From Hyphochytrium catenoides (taxonomy: Eukaryota; Sar; Hyphochytriomycetes; Hyphochytriales; Hyphochytriaceae), in the NCBI GenBank assembly GCA_900088475.1, contig FLMG01000971.1, forward strand, positions 1-64,000: 64,000 nt of DNA. The letters run 5' to 3'. Every line of letters begins with the position of its first letter. Within the stretch, counting starts at the first letter, position 1. The position numbers and the translations under genes were made by a program. The notes beneath the pieces are model-generated. The model was not told the DNA's origin and did no database searches. It saw only the letters and a list, made by a program, of their open reading frames with translations. Below are positions 1-9,885 of the stretch, piece by piece.

Positions 1-171
1 AAGGCTTGATTCTATGGAACAAGATTACTTGCAGAAGTTCTCCGCTGTTCAAGCTATACTCCAGGTACTGAATACACTCTCCTTAAAATATTCACGCTGC
101 CTCATCGCTCACCTTATTACTTTCTCTTTGGTGTCCTTCTACGCTCACCAACTTTCCTCAAGGAGCTCTGA
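1..171 (+). CDS. 3' end of a plus-strand gene (tentative, unidentified)
   Basis: An open frame runs in from the window edge through an exon ending at 64 (frame ...FSAVQAILQ) before a GTACTG donor. Splicing to an AG at 161-162 leads to a short terminal exon with TGA at 169-171. The frame also stays open through the putative intron and could continue to a TAG near 280, so the end is not certain. The gene would converge on the minus-strand Ric8 gene, whose stop is at 309. Nothing here allows a family assignment. Confidence is low because only about 25 residues are visible. Confidence 0.25.
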
Positions 172-308
172 GGCGTTCCTACTCCGAAGTATCTTACACA
201 TTCCTAGACCTCTCTTCCTGGTCACTTTAGCTGACGTTAAACGTGCTCTTGACCCCTTGTGTCTTCGTAGTCCATTCTAGCAGCAGTCGGTGTAGAGGGA
301 GGTCATCT

Positions 309-3300
309 CTAGATGAAGTTCTTCATCTTCAGCAAGGCAACAGCGTTGCCAAAACCTGTACGACGAGAGAACTCCTCCTCTACACATACAGAGGAGGACG
401 GATTGGTATTGGGCCAAAGGAGGGAGAAGGATTAGGCATTGAAAGCCGAAGCATCTTGGTCAAGGCAACGTACTGTCACTGTTACAGAGAAGGAACACTA
501 GCTCCGTTGCAAGTCTCTTCACAGTGGAATCCAGAGATGTCATCAACTTCATTAGCTGCAAGGGATGGAGGGCGGCCGTCAGAGTCATGGCTTTGTTTCG
601 TTCCCCTTCTCATCGGCCAAGAACAGTATCTGCAGGATGGAGCTTGCGCTCTTGTTTCACCCTTCAGTGCGTTAGTCTTCTCTCTGGGCTGCCTCTCACC
701 TTCCAGCGCAACGTCCCTGGAGCCGCATCTTCAGGATGCATGGCCCGTTCCTTTCTATAGCGCTCATACTCTTCTTTAAATTTAGTCCTACGGAAAGATA
801 TCATGGTCATGACATGGGGGCAGAAGCGGTCCACTCAAAGACATGGAAAAGGCTAGACCAAAATCACACAGGAGCGTAGATAGATTGAACTATCTCTCTC
901 CTACTTGTCTTCAGCCATCTGGAGCCCAGAAAACGTTTGAATAAACTCTGCTTGAACCGCCTGCTGCTCCTTTCTAAGTTCTAGGAATGGAACGAGACAA
1001 TGTGTCAGGATTATTGCCAGACAACGACCAGGGTCTCATGATAGGGAATGCATCAAATAACATACCCAAATCACGCTCGGGGGGAAAGATTGCGTCTCTG
1101 AGCTTTTTCTGAGCAAACTTGCTTGATTGGGTCATTCGGAGAAGAAGCGCAAGAATAGGACCCAATGTGGGAGCCTGAGGTCTGGTGAAGCGAAACATGA
1201 GTATTCATGGCAAGGTAAGGAGACCTTGATAGCGGACGCCAGCAATCAGAAGGATAGAAGCCGTAGAAATCTTTGAGCTTACGCTGTCTTCTCTATTAGA
1301 GCCACATCCAGTTGGGTTGTCAAGATGTCCAGAAGAGGTCTGATCGCATCATTAGCAGTTAAAAAGTCCGTCAGGTCCGTTGGCGCGTAGGTCAGAAGAT
1401 TAACGACCTAACGAGAGACCAAATGAGGGAAGAACAGAGAAGGGAAGGTAAGGCCTCCCTCAAAGTCCATCGGCTCATGAGAGTAACGACATTTAATTCA
1501 GCTTTACATTGAGCTTTGCTTCATAAGCTCCTGCAGGGTAGTCCGGTAGAAACAGCATTCTGGTCAGCGCGCACCCCAGCCTGTATGGAAAGACGCTTAT
1601 TAAAGAATGGTTGGAGCAGCTAAAGAATCCCCGCCTGCCTTACTGGGTCATCATCTCCTGATCTTTGCTCGATAGGGCTTCCTATAATAGATAAAGCCAA
1701 GCAGAAATCGAAGCTTAGCTACACAGTACACAGAGAGTACTACAGACGAGGTTAATTTATGGTAGGAAATACAGAACCCACAAAAGGCAAAGGCTCCAGT
1801 AGGTGGCTGTAGGCCATGTAGCAAACACTAGTGCCGCCACGCGCACGATGAAGAATAGACACACCGTTAAAAGCAGCAAACGAGCAGGTAGAAGGAAGAG
1901 ACCTTACCTTCGTGGTGTTGATCGCAAGTATGAAAAGAATCTTTAGGAGCTTGTTGATGAGCTCCAGCATCTGATTGAGCTGTGTCCGCGGTGGCTGGCT
2001 GTCAGGCTTCACTAGCCATACAAGCGTCTGAAACGAAGTTCAAGGCAAGGGGTCAGCCTTAGCCGGACAAACCAGGTCTGTTCCTTGGCAGAGGGGCTAG
2101 CGATATGGTATAGTAGTAAGCCCACTTTGAATTTAGTCAACGAACATACCGGGACTAAGACGGGGAGGGGGTCTTGTTTATCCAGAACAGCTGCATATTT
2201 CGGGTTTTCGTAGAGGAGGTTATTCAAGCAAGCACATACTGCTGAGTGAAAGGAGGGGGATGCACTCTCCTACAAGGGAGCATCGAGGAAAGGCTGATTA
2301 GAAAGGAGGAGACGGATTAACCTCTTGCAGATTGGTTGAATGGAGAGGCAGGAAAGCGACAACCTAGGTCCAAACTAGCTGCGATAAATAAGGATCGGCG
2401 TACCGCTAGTAGAAAGAGAAGCGTCTTCAGTCCTCCCTGACTAACGAACTTCTCCTCCTCCAAGCTCCGTCCATAAAGATAGTTTGTCACGCACCGCATT
2501 GCTTCCGTCGCCACTGCGTCCGCCTGACCTGAGGTTCGGGGCTTGCATTTCGTTGCTATGAGAACAAAGAGCTCAAGGGCCTGAAACAAGCGAGCAGTTA
2601 CCTACAAGAACGCCTAGACCTAGATGCAAAGGCCGAACGAAGGACAAGTTGATGATGGAAGGCAGCGATAAGTGATTATGAGAGCCATCAAAGCTTGGTG
2701 GGCAGAAGGCAGGTGTCCCTAACAAGAACGATACTCAAACGGGATGGAGGGAAAAATGACCTTACTATCAGACCTGAGGTGGGCCTACCTGCGGGCTAAG
2801 TAGAGCATCAACCCCTATTCTTTCCCTCATGAGGATTCGACAACCTCTCAGTGCAAACATAAGGACTACGGAACGGCCAAGAGAGGAGTGTTAGTCCTTG
2901 TACCTGCCGTCCCGCTTTAGGGTATTTTGCCCCAGCTTCCAGGCCTCCTTATCCTTCCCGGCTGCCATCGGTTTAATTTTAGCTGGTGTCAAGTGTATCT
3001 TCTAAGTTTCAGTTTCTCTGATACAGCATGAGAAGCTCCTCTACGCCCTCTTTTCTTCACTTACCTCTAAGGCTACCATCTTCCAGGAGAGATAGCCTTT
3101 GTGTGCGATCCCTAATAATACTCAAGAGCCCTCCCGACACCTGTTGCTTCATCGTCTCACCACAGAAGGGTACAAGCGCTGTCGAGACTACAGGAGGAAA
3201 GAATTAGTTAAGCCTCTTAAGAGAGAGAGTCGCGATCACAGAGGCGGTGATGTGCGTGGTGGAAAATTGTCTGTATGGGAGACCCCAGGTGCGGTCAGAT

Positions 3301-3680
3301 GAAGGGGAGTAGAGAGATGTTTATGGAGCTCAGGCTATAGAACAGAAGTGAAGATTAAACACGGAGACGAACTGTAAGCTCGATAAACAGTCTAGTTCGG
3401 TGGAGAAGACAACTCTGGTCTCACCGCTCTGCATTCCTTAGCGCAGTCAGAGGGACTACTTACCGTCATGCACTTTGCAGAAACAATCCAGAGTGTCTCC
3501 TAACTGTGAATCAGATGTCGACGGTCCTAGCTCTAGTAGACTTCTAATTGTGGATGTTCTTAAATCCTCATGACCTCCCACCATCGTACCCTCAGAATGC
3601 GTTGCCCGATAAGGCGGAGGACTGATGCTTCCTGCCGGAGTAGACGTTGGTGCCATGCTGAAGGAGGATGGAAGGGACAT
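309..3680 (-). CDS. ric8: Ric8/synembryn-like G-alpha chaperone and exchange factor
   Basis: Multi-exon minus-strand gene. Ric8 proteins fold as armadillo/HEAT superhelices, assist folding of heterotrimeric G-alpha subunits in the cytosol and act as their non-receptor GEF. In order, the exons give: a probable N-terminal exon from 3680 (MSLPSSFSMAPTS...); ALRGCRILMRERIG near 2850 (the Ric8 'LRILSRD' helix); EAMRCVTNYLYG near 2510; LLKILFILAINTTK near 1930; VVNLLTYAPTDL near 1400; KLRDAIFPPERDL near 1090 (Ric8 'LPPLRD'); then LRWKLMKLMTSLDSTVKRLA near 690-540 and RRTGFGNAVALLK before the TAG at 309-311. The last two match the family's 'KLVRLMTHLDTDVKR' and 'YTGYGNAAGLL'. Phases join cleanly from about 1450 to 309. 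The join between the exon near 2915 and the one near 2850 is out of phase with a plain GT donor; a GC donor restores it. The order and spacing of N-terminal exons are uncertain. Confidence 0.8.
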
Positions 3681-3870
3681 CTCGTCAAAATCCTATTGCT
3701 CTCGGTAAAGGGATCGTTCTCAAGCGTCGTTGCTCCGATGCGAAGCTTGGTAAGAAGTCGGACCCCGATATGGATGTTGCCAGAAGGAATTAAAGAGCCA
3801 GATCAGCTGCCAGATCGTCCTTCCTGAAGCATATAGTGCAGATGTAGGCAGCAGAGAAGCAAGGACCGAC

Positions 3871-4760
3871 TCAGTTCAGATCGCCTCGCCTCGACATCTC
3901 GCTATCGTCTCCTGCAGCTCCAGGCCAAGCCGATCCTCGACAAGAGTCGGAACTCGACTAGTTGTACTTCCAGCAGCAAAAAACGTTTCACCAAGATCTT
4001 ACAAAGAAATCTGGAATCGCGGGGGAACTCTCGAAGCCGACTCCGAGAGGAGCTCTGGGTAGGTAACTGTTTTACAGTACTTGTACGAACAAGTACCTGT
4101 ACGACAAGTGACGACGGGTCCAAGGGGAGCTCTGAATATCAATGATCATTTATCCCTTGTACAGTTGCACACGTACCTTTCTACTAGTTCTCCTATAGTA
4201 GTTGTAGCTAGTAGTGAAGTCCTCTGCTGCTGTTGAGATGTCCAAGAGGTCTTCTATGACCGACGAAGTGACGGAGTCATCGTGCATCATATCCTCCTTG
4301 CTGCTGCTGCATTGTTGGCCGCGCTCCTCCTCCTCCTCCTGCTTGTTGCTGCCGGATGCTGCTGCTGCTTCGAGCTGCTGTTGCTACAATCAATGAGTTA
4401 GCATCAGCGCTGCCGCAGCAGGCACGAGTTCAGGATCAATGTATGAGGAAATGACGGTGCTGCTGCCTTCTTCTGCTGCTTCATTTCTCCTCTTCCGGAC
4501 TCCCTTACACATTTCTCTGCGCTGGGCCAACGACGTTGGACGACTATTATTAAACAAGAATGTAGCTAGCAGCCCTATACGAGCATCAAGGAAAGAGCTC
4601 TGCACCAGCATAAAGCAGCTTCCATAGTTAAGCGAATACAAAGACTGTATCATCTAGAAGAGAAGAAGTGAAAGAAGACGACGATCTCTTACCTCGGGTT
4701 AAGAAATGAAAAGTGCAGGTCAAGGAGAGTCGTCTTTAGCTCTAAATCGGCACGACAGCA
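3871..4760 (-). CDS. Uncharacterised protein, Gln/Glu/Ser-rich (5' end unresolved)
   Basis: The 3' part of a minus-strand gene with consistent splice phases. Going downstream: an exon ending LDLHFSFLNPR near 4694; an exon SSFLDARIGLLATFLFNNSR...RREMCKGVRKRRNEAAEEG around 4600-4435; a low-complexity acidic exon QQQLEAAAASGSNKQEEEER...EDLLDISTAAEDF around 4388-4190; SSPWTRRHLSYR; a short PRAPLGVGFESS exon; and a last exon ending EMSRRGDLN with TGA at 3871-3873. The intron before the QQQ exon contains a textbook GCTAACTCA branch-like sequence. I recognise no domain. The basic KGVRKRR stretch followed by acidic low complexity would suit a nuclear protein, but that is inference. Further 5' exons may lie between 4760 and 5250. 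Confidence 0.5.
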
Positions 4761-5486
4761 CAACGGTTATACAGGATCTCGTTGTAGCTACGATTACTGG
4801 GTAGTGAGAAAGAGGGAAAGAGCCGGAGGAAAGGAATGAACGAGAATCACCGGCGAGCCACTTGCTTCTTGCAACTCATCTTCTACCATCGCTATCATCA
4901 ATCTTTAGGCCGCAACACATATCACCACTGAAAGAACTCTCGGTTTATCTACCATCTTACTTTACTCCGAACTGCTCCACACTTTACGGTGTGATTAACA
5001 AAGAATATGTGAACCATCCAGATGTTGCAGGCACCATTCGCTGAAGAGCAGATTGCAGGAGTAGAATGATGATGCGGATCACGCAGACTCTGGATGAGAA
5101 CCTCGTGATGCAAGATTCGTACAGAACGAGCAGGCTAGCAGTGATGATCGCCGCGGCTGGTGTCACAAACAATAACGAGCGAGTCATTGGACTGCTATGA
5201 TATACAATGGTACATGGGACCATTCTACATTGCATGCGAGAGTGTAGCATGGCATCCAGATCGAATCCCTAGCCTTTGAAAGTGAATCAAGATAATCAGG
5301 GCTATTTTGACAATCACCTGGGACAGAAGCTGACATTTAAAGGTTACATACAGTTACTTACACCAAGAATATGATACCTAGGCTTGGCTATGCTATGTGA
5401 GCCCAGCCTTGTCCTCCCTTGCGGACCATGCACCACATGGCCCCCACCTAACTAATCAGGAGAAACTCTAAGAGCAGAAGTACTGC
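4761..5486. other. Interval between unknown gene and MYB gene
   Basis: On the minus strand an open stretch near 5150-4990 (ILHHEVLIQSLRDPHHH... then NIWMVHIFFVNHT before a GTAAAG) could be an upstream exon of the gene ending at 3871. It has no recognised similarity and I could not link it in phase. No repeats or RNA genes were seen. Confidence 0.25.
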
Positions 5487-6857
5487 TTAAAGAGAGAGTC
5501 TATTCATTGATCCACTAATTCTCCACATGTCGCCACTGACATCTTCTTCTGCCCCGTTATTGTTCATCAGAAGCTCTGATAGGATGCCAGCAGTTGAGGA
5601 CAGTCTTGATGAGCTGGGATCACCTGCTAATTCCTTCAGAAACTCGTCGAGGCTTGCCCTACCTAGAATACTGTTATTGCCCACTGAAGGAACTTCCCTA
5701 ACAGTGATTGGAAGAGAAGGTAAAAGTCTGCCATCGATTCTTAGTTCCGAAGGGTTGGGAGTAGTCTGGTCCTGAGATCTGAACTGGCTACTAGAGGTTG
5801 CCGGGCTCGGCAGAATGATGGGGTTATGCTGGTAGCTCTCAGTACTGATTGCCGTTGTAGAGTTGTTGGTAGAGCTCATGGAAGACACAGGAAAATGTTG
5901 CTGTTGGAAGAATAGCGGCGGCGGAGGGTTTTGCTTCGGTTGGCCTTGGGGCCCCCACATCACCTCGTTATTGGCACTGGGCAGAGCCTGCTGCTGGTGG
6001 AAAGCAGGAGGTGTGGGAAATGGAGGAAGAAAGTTCTTATTCTGGGCCTGATTCATAGCAAAAGCCTGAGCGATGCTCGGAACTCCATACACCACGTGGT
6101 GGTGATGGCTAACTGCTGGTTGCTGGTGGTGGTGATGAGAGGCACCAGCTAGCTGCTCCTGTCTTCTCTCCGCAACCTGTTTGGCAAGCTTACGGCAGAG
6201 TGACTTCCATCTGATCTTGACTGCATCCTCAGTACGACCCTCCAGCATCGACGCGATCTGACTCCATCTGTTGCCTAGCATTGCCTGGGCTTGTAGGATG
6301 ACCTTGTCCTCTTCCTCTGAGAACGGGTTCTTGTTGATTTGAGGGTCCAGATGATTGTACCACCGTTCTCTGCACTGCTTTGAAGTTCTTCCAGGAATCT
6401 TTGAAGCTACCTGACCCCAGTTCCTTCGCCCTTCTGCTACTAGGTTGCGAAGCAATTCGTCCTCGTTTGGCTGCCATGGGCCTTTCTTCAGACCAGGTGC
6501 AAGCACCTTTGTCCACCGTTGGAGGCACTGGGTGTGGTTGCGGCCTATAATTTGGTCAGCGATAGCCTTCCAATTCTTTTCTCCATGCTTCTGAACTGCT
6601 CTTCGGAGGGCATCGTCCTCTTCTTCCGTCCACTTACGTGGATCTGCCTTTCTTCTACGGTTGGGTGCGCGGTTAATCTGCGGTGGGTTTTGGAGCTCAT
6701 AGCCCGAGGAATTGGAATCATTGAGCCCTTCCCTGGCTCTCTTCTGCTTGGAAAGATCTTCAGATTTACCGCTGACTAGCACCGGAGAGACGGTGCTCAA
6801 ACTTTGGAGCTTATGAGCCCCAGTCTTTGCCACATCAGGTGTGTCTGAAGCCACCAT
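5487..6857 (-). CDS. Three-repeat (3R) MYB transcription factor
   Basis: Intronless minus-strand ORF. Three consecutive SANT/MYB repeats sit about 70 residues after the chosen start: R1 RKWTEEEDDALRRAV...NWKAIADQIIGRN; R2 GPWQPNEDELLRNLV...NWGQVASKIPGRT...CRERWYNHLDPQI; R3 PFSEEEDKVILQAQ...RWSQIASMLEGRTEDAVKIRW. Each keeps the spaced Trp/aromatic core, with the usual Phe in place of the first Trp of R3. R1R2R3 MYBs bind DNA and in animals and plants often control G2/M genes. The C-terminal half is rich in His, Gln, Pro and Ser, consistent with an activation region. The frame is open upstream to an ATG at 7049 (64 more residues). I prefer the ATG at 6857 because its context is good (ACAGAATGG) and the upstream part looks like untranslated sequence. 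The specific biological role is unknown. Confidence 0.9.
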   Translation of the reverse strand: MVASDTPDVAKTGAHKLQSLSTVSPVLVSGKSEDLSKQKRAREGLNDSNSSGYELQNPPQINRAPNRRRKADPRKWTEEEDDALRRAVQKHGEKNWKAIADQIIGRNHTQCLQRWTKVLAPGLKKGPWQPNEDELLRNLVAEGRRNWGQVASKIPGRTSKQCRERWYNHLDPQINKNPFSEEEDKVILQAQAMLGNRWSQIASMLEGRTEDAVKIRWKSLCRKLAKQVAERRQEQLAGASHHHHQQPAVSHHHHVVYGVPSIAQAFAMNQAQNKNFLPPFPTPPAFHQQQALPSANNEVMWGPQGQPKQNPPPPLFFQQQHFPVSSMSSTNNSTTAISTESYQHNPIILPSPATSSSQFRSQDQTTPNPSELRIDGRLLPSLPITVREVPSVGNNSILGRASLDEFLKELAGDPSSSRLSSTAGILSELLMNNNGAEEDVSGDMWRISGSMNRLSL

Positions 6858-7437
6858 TCTGTCTAGAGACGGAGAAAGAATTGTATCTCGCTCTGTGGGT
6901 AGGAGCGAGCGCAATGGGAAGCAACGAAGTACGCAGTAGTCCGAATAACAAGCAGCCGGAGCCGGTTGTTCAGGTTTGGAAAGATGAACAATGAAGAGAG
7001 GAGAATGTCGGGTGGATTTCGGTCTGAGGACCTGCAGGAGCCGGGCCACAGGCAGAATAGCCGTAGAGTGACCATGATTTTTCGCTACCGGTGGCTGATG
7101 GGGAGGCCAGTGGAGCAGAGTGGGAGAGAAGACGACAGGGAGAGCCGGAGGTTCGTCTCTTCTTAGCTGAGGTAGCCGCCAGAAGTATTCAGTAAAGCAA
7201 TGTGGCCTTTCCCACCACTAAGGCAAACATGAACAGAAGATGCACTGGCACTCTCTGGCTTCCCTACCTGATGTGTGCCTGAGCAGAACCTGGGGAGGAA
7301 AGAAAGGACCACCTCTTTCCAGGTTGAAGCTGCGAGAGTAAAATGAGCGACATGACGTCGGAAAAAATGCAATATAAGTGAGCTTGGCACTTTATTTACA
7401 TGTTAAGGTGTTGTTTGTGAGGACATCACAATAATGC
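6858..7437. other. MYB upstream region
   Basis: Mostly the open 5' extension of the MYB frame (to 7049), followed by a minus-strand open stretch at about 7163-7390 (STWKEVVLSFLPRFCSG...) containing internal GT/AG sites. It may be an upstream exon or 5' untranslated sequence of the MYB transcript. I cannot assign it. Confidence 0.25.
7391..7396 (-). terminator. Polyadenylation-signal-like AATAAA
   Basis: AATAAA on the minus strand (TTTATT on the plus strand), 42 nt beyond the TGA of the tentative gene ending at 7438. It supports that gene's orientation and end. Confidence 0.35.
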
Positions 7438-8010
7438 TCACGTTAACTCCATTAGAAGTCCACTGAGAGAGTTGTAAAACGGTAGTATCACTAGTAATAA
7501 GTCTAGAACGGTGAAGCCGAGTCGTCCTTTGTGCGGTAACATCTTCTCTAGCAGGAAAACATCATCAAGAGTGGCGGGCACTATCAGAAGCAGACAGCCC
7601 TTCAGGGATGGAGAAAAGAAAAAGAACTGCAGATAAAGTGCTACATTACCTTCTTTATTGGCCTCTCACCCACTAGGTCGGGTAAAAAATAAGCGAGAGA
7701 AGCGAGAAAAATGGGCTGGCTTGCCTTTCTTATAACCTTATATAAAGGAATATATCCTAGTAATGAACACCAAAGGCTATAATAGGTGAACAGTGTTCGG
7801 TAGCCCCCGAAGCATGATCCCGTATACTTTTCCTCCCAAGAGAGAAGACTCCGATAAAGGTGCAGGGCATCCACTGACTGTTCCGCCCCAACCGGTGTGC
7901 TGTCGGTACTGCTGCCAGTACGAAGCAGGCCCTCCAAAGCGGAGTCCGCGGTAGTACTTAGACTGTTTGATGCAGCAAGTTCGCAGGGGGAGCATAGTCC
8001 GACTCTGCCT
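7438..8010 (-). CDS. Uncharacterised minus-strand gene (tentative two-exon end)
   Basis: Two open stretches with plausible splice borders. The first, around 8000-7810 (CELAASNSLSTTADSALEGL... then SLLSWEEKYTG), ends near a GTATAC donor. The second starts after TCTGCAG at about 7632, includes LKGCLLLIVPATLDDVFLLE and LDLLLVILPFYNSLSGLL, and stops at TGA 7438-7440. An AATAAA lies just downstream. The terminal exon is hydrophobic and could contain membrane segments. No family is recognised and the splice join is not proven in phase. Confidence 0.3.
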
Positions 8011-8088
8011 TCCAATCTCTTCTCTCTTTCCCTTGCGCTATAGATCAAATGTTCTTTCTTACTGAACACACCAGGGTATCAGTGCTTC

Positions 8089-8099
8089 TCCCTCCCTCT

Positions 8100-8134
<35 letters not shown>

Positions 8135-8303
8135 TTCTCTTTCTCTCTCTCTCTCTCTGTCTCTCTTCCTCCCTTTCTCTCTCCTTCTCTCTCCTTCTCT
8201 CTCTTTCTCTCTCTTTCTCTCTCTCTTTCTCTCTCTTTCTCTCTCTGTCTCTCTATCACTCTCACTCTCTCTGTCTCTCTATCACTCTCACTCTCTCTGT
8301 CTC
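8089..8303. repeat. CT-rich microsatellite
   Basis: About 215 bp of imperfect (CT)n/(CTTT)n on the plus strand, with occasional CTCTGT and CTCCCT interruptions. Overlapping reading frames (LSLSLSFSL and REREREKE) are produced by the repeat itself and are not genes. Confidence 0.95.
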
Positions 8304-8926
8304 CGAGTCCTCGTCTTCATCGTAGTAGTTCTACCACATATCTCTCTCTTTGAGCAGCCCCCCTTTTGCTCTCTAGCTCTCTGTCTCAACGTACCAAGTC
8401 TTTCGCTATTTCTCTCTGTTCACTTTTTCTTCCCTCCTTATCGGATCCTTTCAGAAAATGCTTGAAAAAAAAGTGATGGCGAGGAGTCGAGAAAAGCCAA
8501 AAGCTGTTCCAAGGCCCAACAACTGAACATGCATTTCCGGTCACCTAAGACTTCACGTTGCTCCTTAATTAGCTGACAGACTACATCTCTTTTCCCCATC
8601 TAGTTCTACTTGACTATGTTGACCTGCGATGTTGATCTGTTTGAGGAGGAGACGAAAGGTAGCTCTCTAGTAAAGAAAGGTGCAGAGACTCCTCCGAGTT
8701 GTGCGAGAAGAGAGAAGATAGAGATAGAGGTAGAGCTACCCAGAAGAGACCTCTCCGTTATGTTAACGATATGTTCAATAGTCTTTCTCCGCTGCTCCTC
8801 TTGTTATGCGTAGAACTATTTTTATTAGAGGGTAAAAGACAGCTCTATCCAAAATGTCGGTAGGCAGGTCTTGGACCGCTATAAGCCGTCGAAGGCATCT
8901 CTTCTGAAAGGCAGCGCTTACCTTTA
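8304..8926. other. No gene recognised
   Basis: Contains only short frames. A plus-strand frame at 8610-8813 (67 residues) has no supporting splice sites or similarity. Confidence 0.4.
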
Positions 8927-9885
8927 TTAAAAGCTTGGCAGGTGATAGATATCACGCATGGAGGTACGTTTACGTAGAACTAGACACAGAACTAGTAGTT
9001 CTAGAGGAAGGCAAGAAGAACTCCTCTGATTATTATGTAGCCTCAAACCATTTCGCGATGTCCCTTCATGCCTCTGATGGGCTAAGACGATACTAGTGGA
9101 AATGCAGCTCAAAGTCCACACTGTTATCTCCTACAGTTACAAGGTAGGTCTAATGGCAGAGAAGGAAGGAGGTTGCCATGCTCTCTTTGCAATGTCAGGA
9201 ATGCTCCCTACTTAGCGGTAGCCGTAAGGGTATTCTGGAAGCCGAGCATTGTCCTGTGTGATAGACAGAATGACTGGGAAGTGAGAACGCTAGAGCACTA
9301 CTGTTTGCATCCCCACCTGCGAGTTCTCTTCGTGGGCTCAGTGTAGAACTATCTCTAAGCAGAATCTGACTTAGAGCCACTTGGAAGTCATGTGGTGCGC
9401 CAGACAGCAGCGAGGATGCTGGGACATCATGATGGTGGTAGAGTGGCATCAAAGGCCAAATAAAGAACGACCCAAGGAAGGATGACAGCGACGAAAGGAC
9501 TCCGATTTATGACGTGGAAAGCCATGCCAACACAAGTCGAATCCGTCCTCCTCCTGTAGCATTTGCCTTTATTCCGCTCTCTCGTCACCTCACACCTTGT
9601 GTCAGGTAGAGTTACCTAGATGGATATTATCTGTGGACGAGTACCATCATGGTGTGTTATGAGCCTGGGAAAGCTCCGTCTTTCTCAGGTATAAGATGGC
9701 CAAGGGAGATGGGACATGGGAGAACTACATTTAGTTAAAAAAGGATGCAAGGGATCGGAGTCTTTTCTCGCCTTTCTAGCTGCGTTTTTCATTTGATCCT
9801 GGGAAGTAAATAAGGTCGTAGTAGTATTGCAAACGGCAGACCCTGCTGGCAGAACTAGGTATATGACGTGAGCTTGCCAGAGCAT
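8927..9885 (-). CDS. Probable minus-strand gene, fragmentary and unidentified
   Basis: Several minus-strand stretches look like exons. DQMKNAARKARKDSDPLHPF begins right after a CCCAG acceptor near 9810. HHDVPASSLLSGAPHDFQ followed by ILLRDSSTLSPRRELA ends at a GTGGGG donor at 9316. IVLAHQRHEGTSRNGLRLHN begins after CCACTAG near 9090. I could not join them into one phase-consistent model and do not recognise a domain. Boundaries are approximate. Confidence 0.25.

Noticed and set aside
243-779. A 178-codon plus-strand frame
   Set aside because: It lies opposite the last Ric8 exons and their introns; the minus-strand reading matches a known family in phase.
905-911. A TAG that would end Ric8 early after ...SGLQMAEDK
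   Set aside because: The bases form a GTAGGA donor; splicing to the exon at about 750 continues in phase into clear Ric8 blocks.
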